Assembly (NCBI RefSeq): GCF_017068395.1
Contig: NZ_CP070619.1
Location: 6,944,001-7,008,000 of the forward strand
DNA length: 64,000 nt
Source: Rhodococcus pseudokoreensis
GTDB lineage: Bacteria > Actinomycetota > Actinomycetes > Mycobacteriales > Mycobacteriaceae
Direction of reading: 5' to 3'
Part shown: positions 63,977 to 64,000 of the stretch, piece by piece
Layout: every line of letters starts with the position of its first letter
Position numbering within the stretch: the stretch's first letter is position 1
The notes under the pieces: generated by a model
The model's input: only the letters and a program-made list of their open reading frames with translations
What the model was told of the DNA's origin: nothing
Databases searched by the model: none
Position numbers and translations under genes: made by a program

Positions 63977-64000
63977 ATGAAGGTAACGGTAGTGGCCGGC
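63977..64000 (+). CDS. 5' end of a probable 2-phospho-L-lactate transferase (truncated by the window)
   Basis: Only eight codons are present: MKVTVVAG. This closely resembles the opening of CofD/FbiA (MKVTVLAGGVGG...), the transferase that makes dehydro-F420-0 in actinobacteria. GAGAGG lies 10 nt before ATG 63977. The presence of an F420-type reductase at 17189 makes an F420 gene plausible. The match is short and the call provisional. Confidence 0.45.

Overview
The window is very GC-rich, has strong codon bias, and carries a 1,100-residue arabinosyltransferase of the Emb family (cell wall arabinan), a deazaflavin (F420)-type reductase and the first codons of a probable F420 biosynthesis gene. 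Together these point to a mycolic-acid actinomycete, most likely a large-genome Rhodococcus (R. jostii/opacus type). The genus is an inference from gene content. I see no rRNA, tRNA, CRISPR array, insertion sequence or phage gene. It reads as ordinary chromosomal metabolic territory rich in catabolic islands.

Layout. 1-6 kb: AraC-type and MocR-type regulators, a quinone-oxidoreductase-like gene behind a possible leaderless 39-codon leader ORF, an MFS exporter and an NmrA-like protein. 6.1-9.0 kb: a tryptophan/kynurenine operon (kynA-kynU) whose third gene is a PaaX-type repressor. 9.0-16.8 kb (minus strand): an unusual operon of a giant glutamate-synthase-like protein, a CysJ-like diflavin reductase and a flavodoxin, with no GltD. 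17.2-20.7 kb: deazaflavin-dependent reductase, dicarboxylate/amino-acid symporter, 2-oxoglutarate/Fe(II) oxygenase, acetyltransferase.

20.9-39.3 kb: the most interesting part. A TMADH-family amine dehydrogenase carries the active-site residues I associate with histamine dehydrogenase. It sits with an aldehyde dehydrogenase, a cupin, a TetR repressor with a perfect palindromic operator, an APC permease and a LysR regulator. Further right is a six-gene operon (flavin reductase, HpaB-type monooxygenase, Rid protein, DUF1028 protein, M20 amidohydrolase, aspartate ammonia-lyase) and a convergent NCS1 permease. The permease, the monooxygenase operon and the NCS1 gene share one composite promoter element with exactly conserved spacing. 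I propose that the set degrades an imidazole amine (histamine-like) through imidazole-acetate to aspartate and fumarate.

39.5-49.8 kb: DUF429, AlkD-like, TerB-like, Emb arabinosyltransferase, a DUF4232 lipoprotein, an aldehyde dehydrogenase, an SDR lacking the catalytic Tyr/Lys, and a flavin amine oxidase. 49.8-63.8 kb: a probable organosulfur/methionine supply island. It contains metY, an SfnG-like monooxygenase, an alpha/beta hydrolase, a MocR regulator, an NtaA/SnaA-type monooxygenase, a five-gene Dpp/Opp-type ABC transporter and metNIQ. The window ends in the first eight codons of a probable cofD/fbiA.

Recurrent small signals: three copies of a 40-50 bp palindrome at gene 3' ends, two further palindromes of similar build, several conventional hairpins, and three short tandem duplications that span stop codons.
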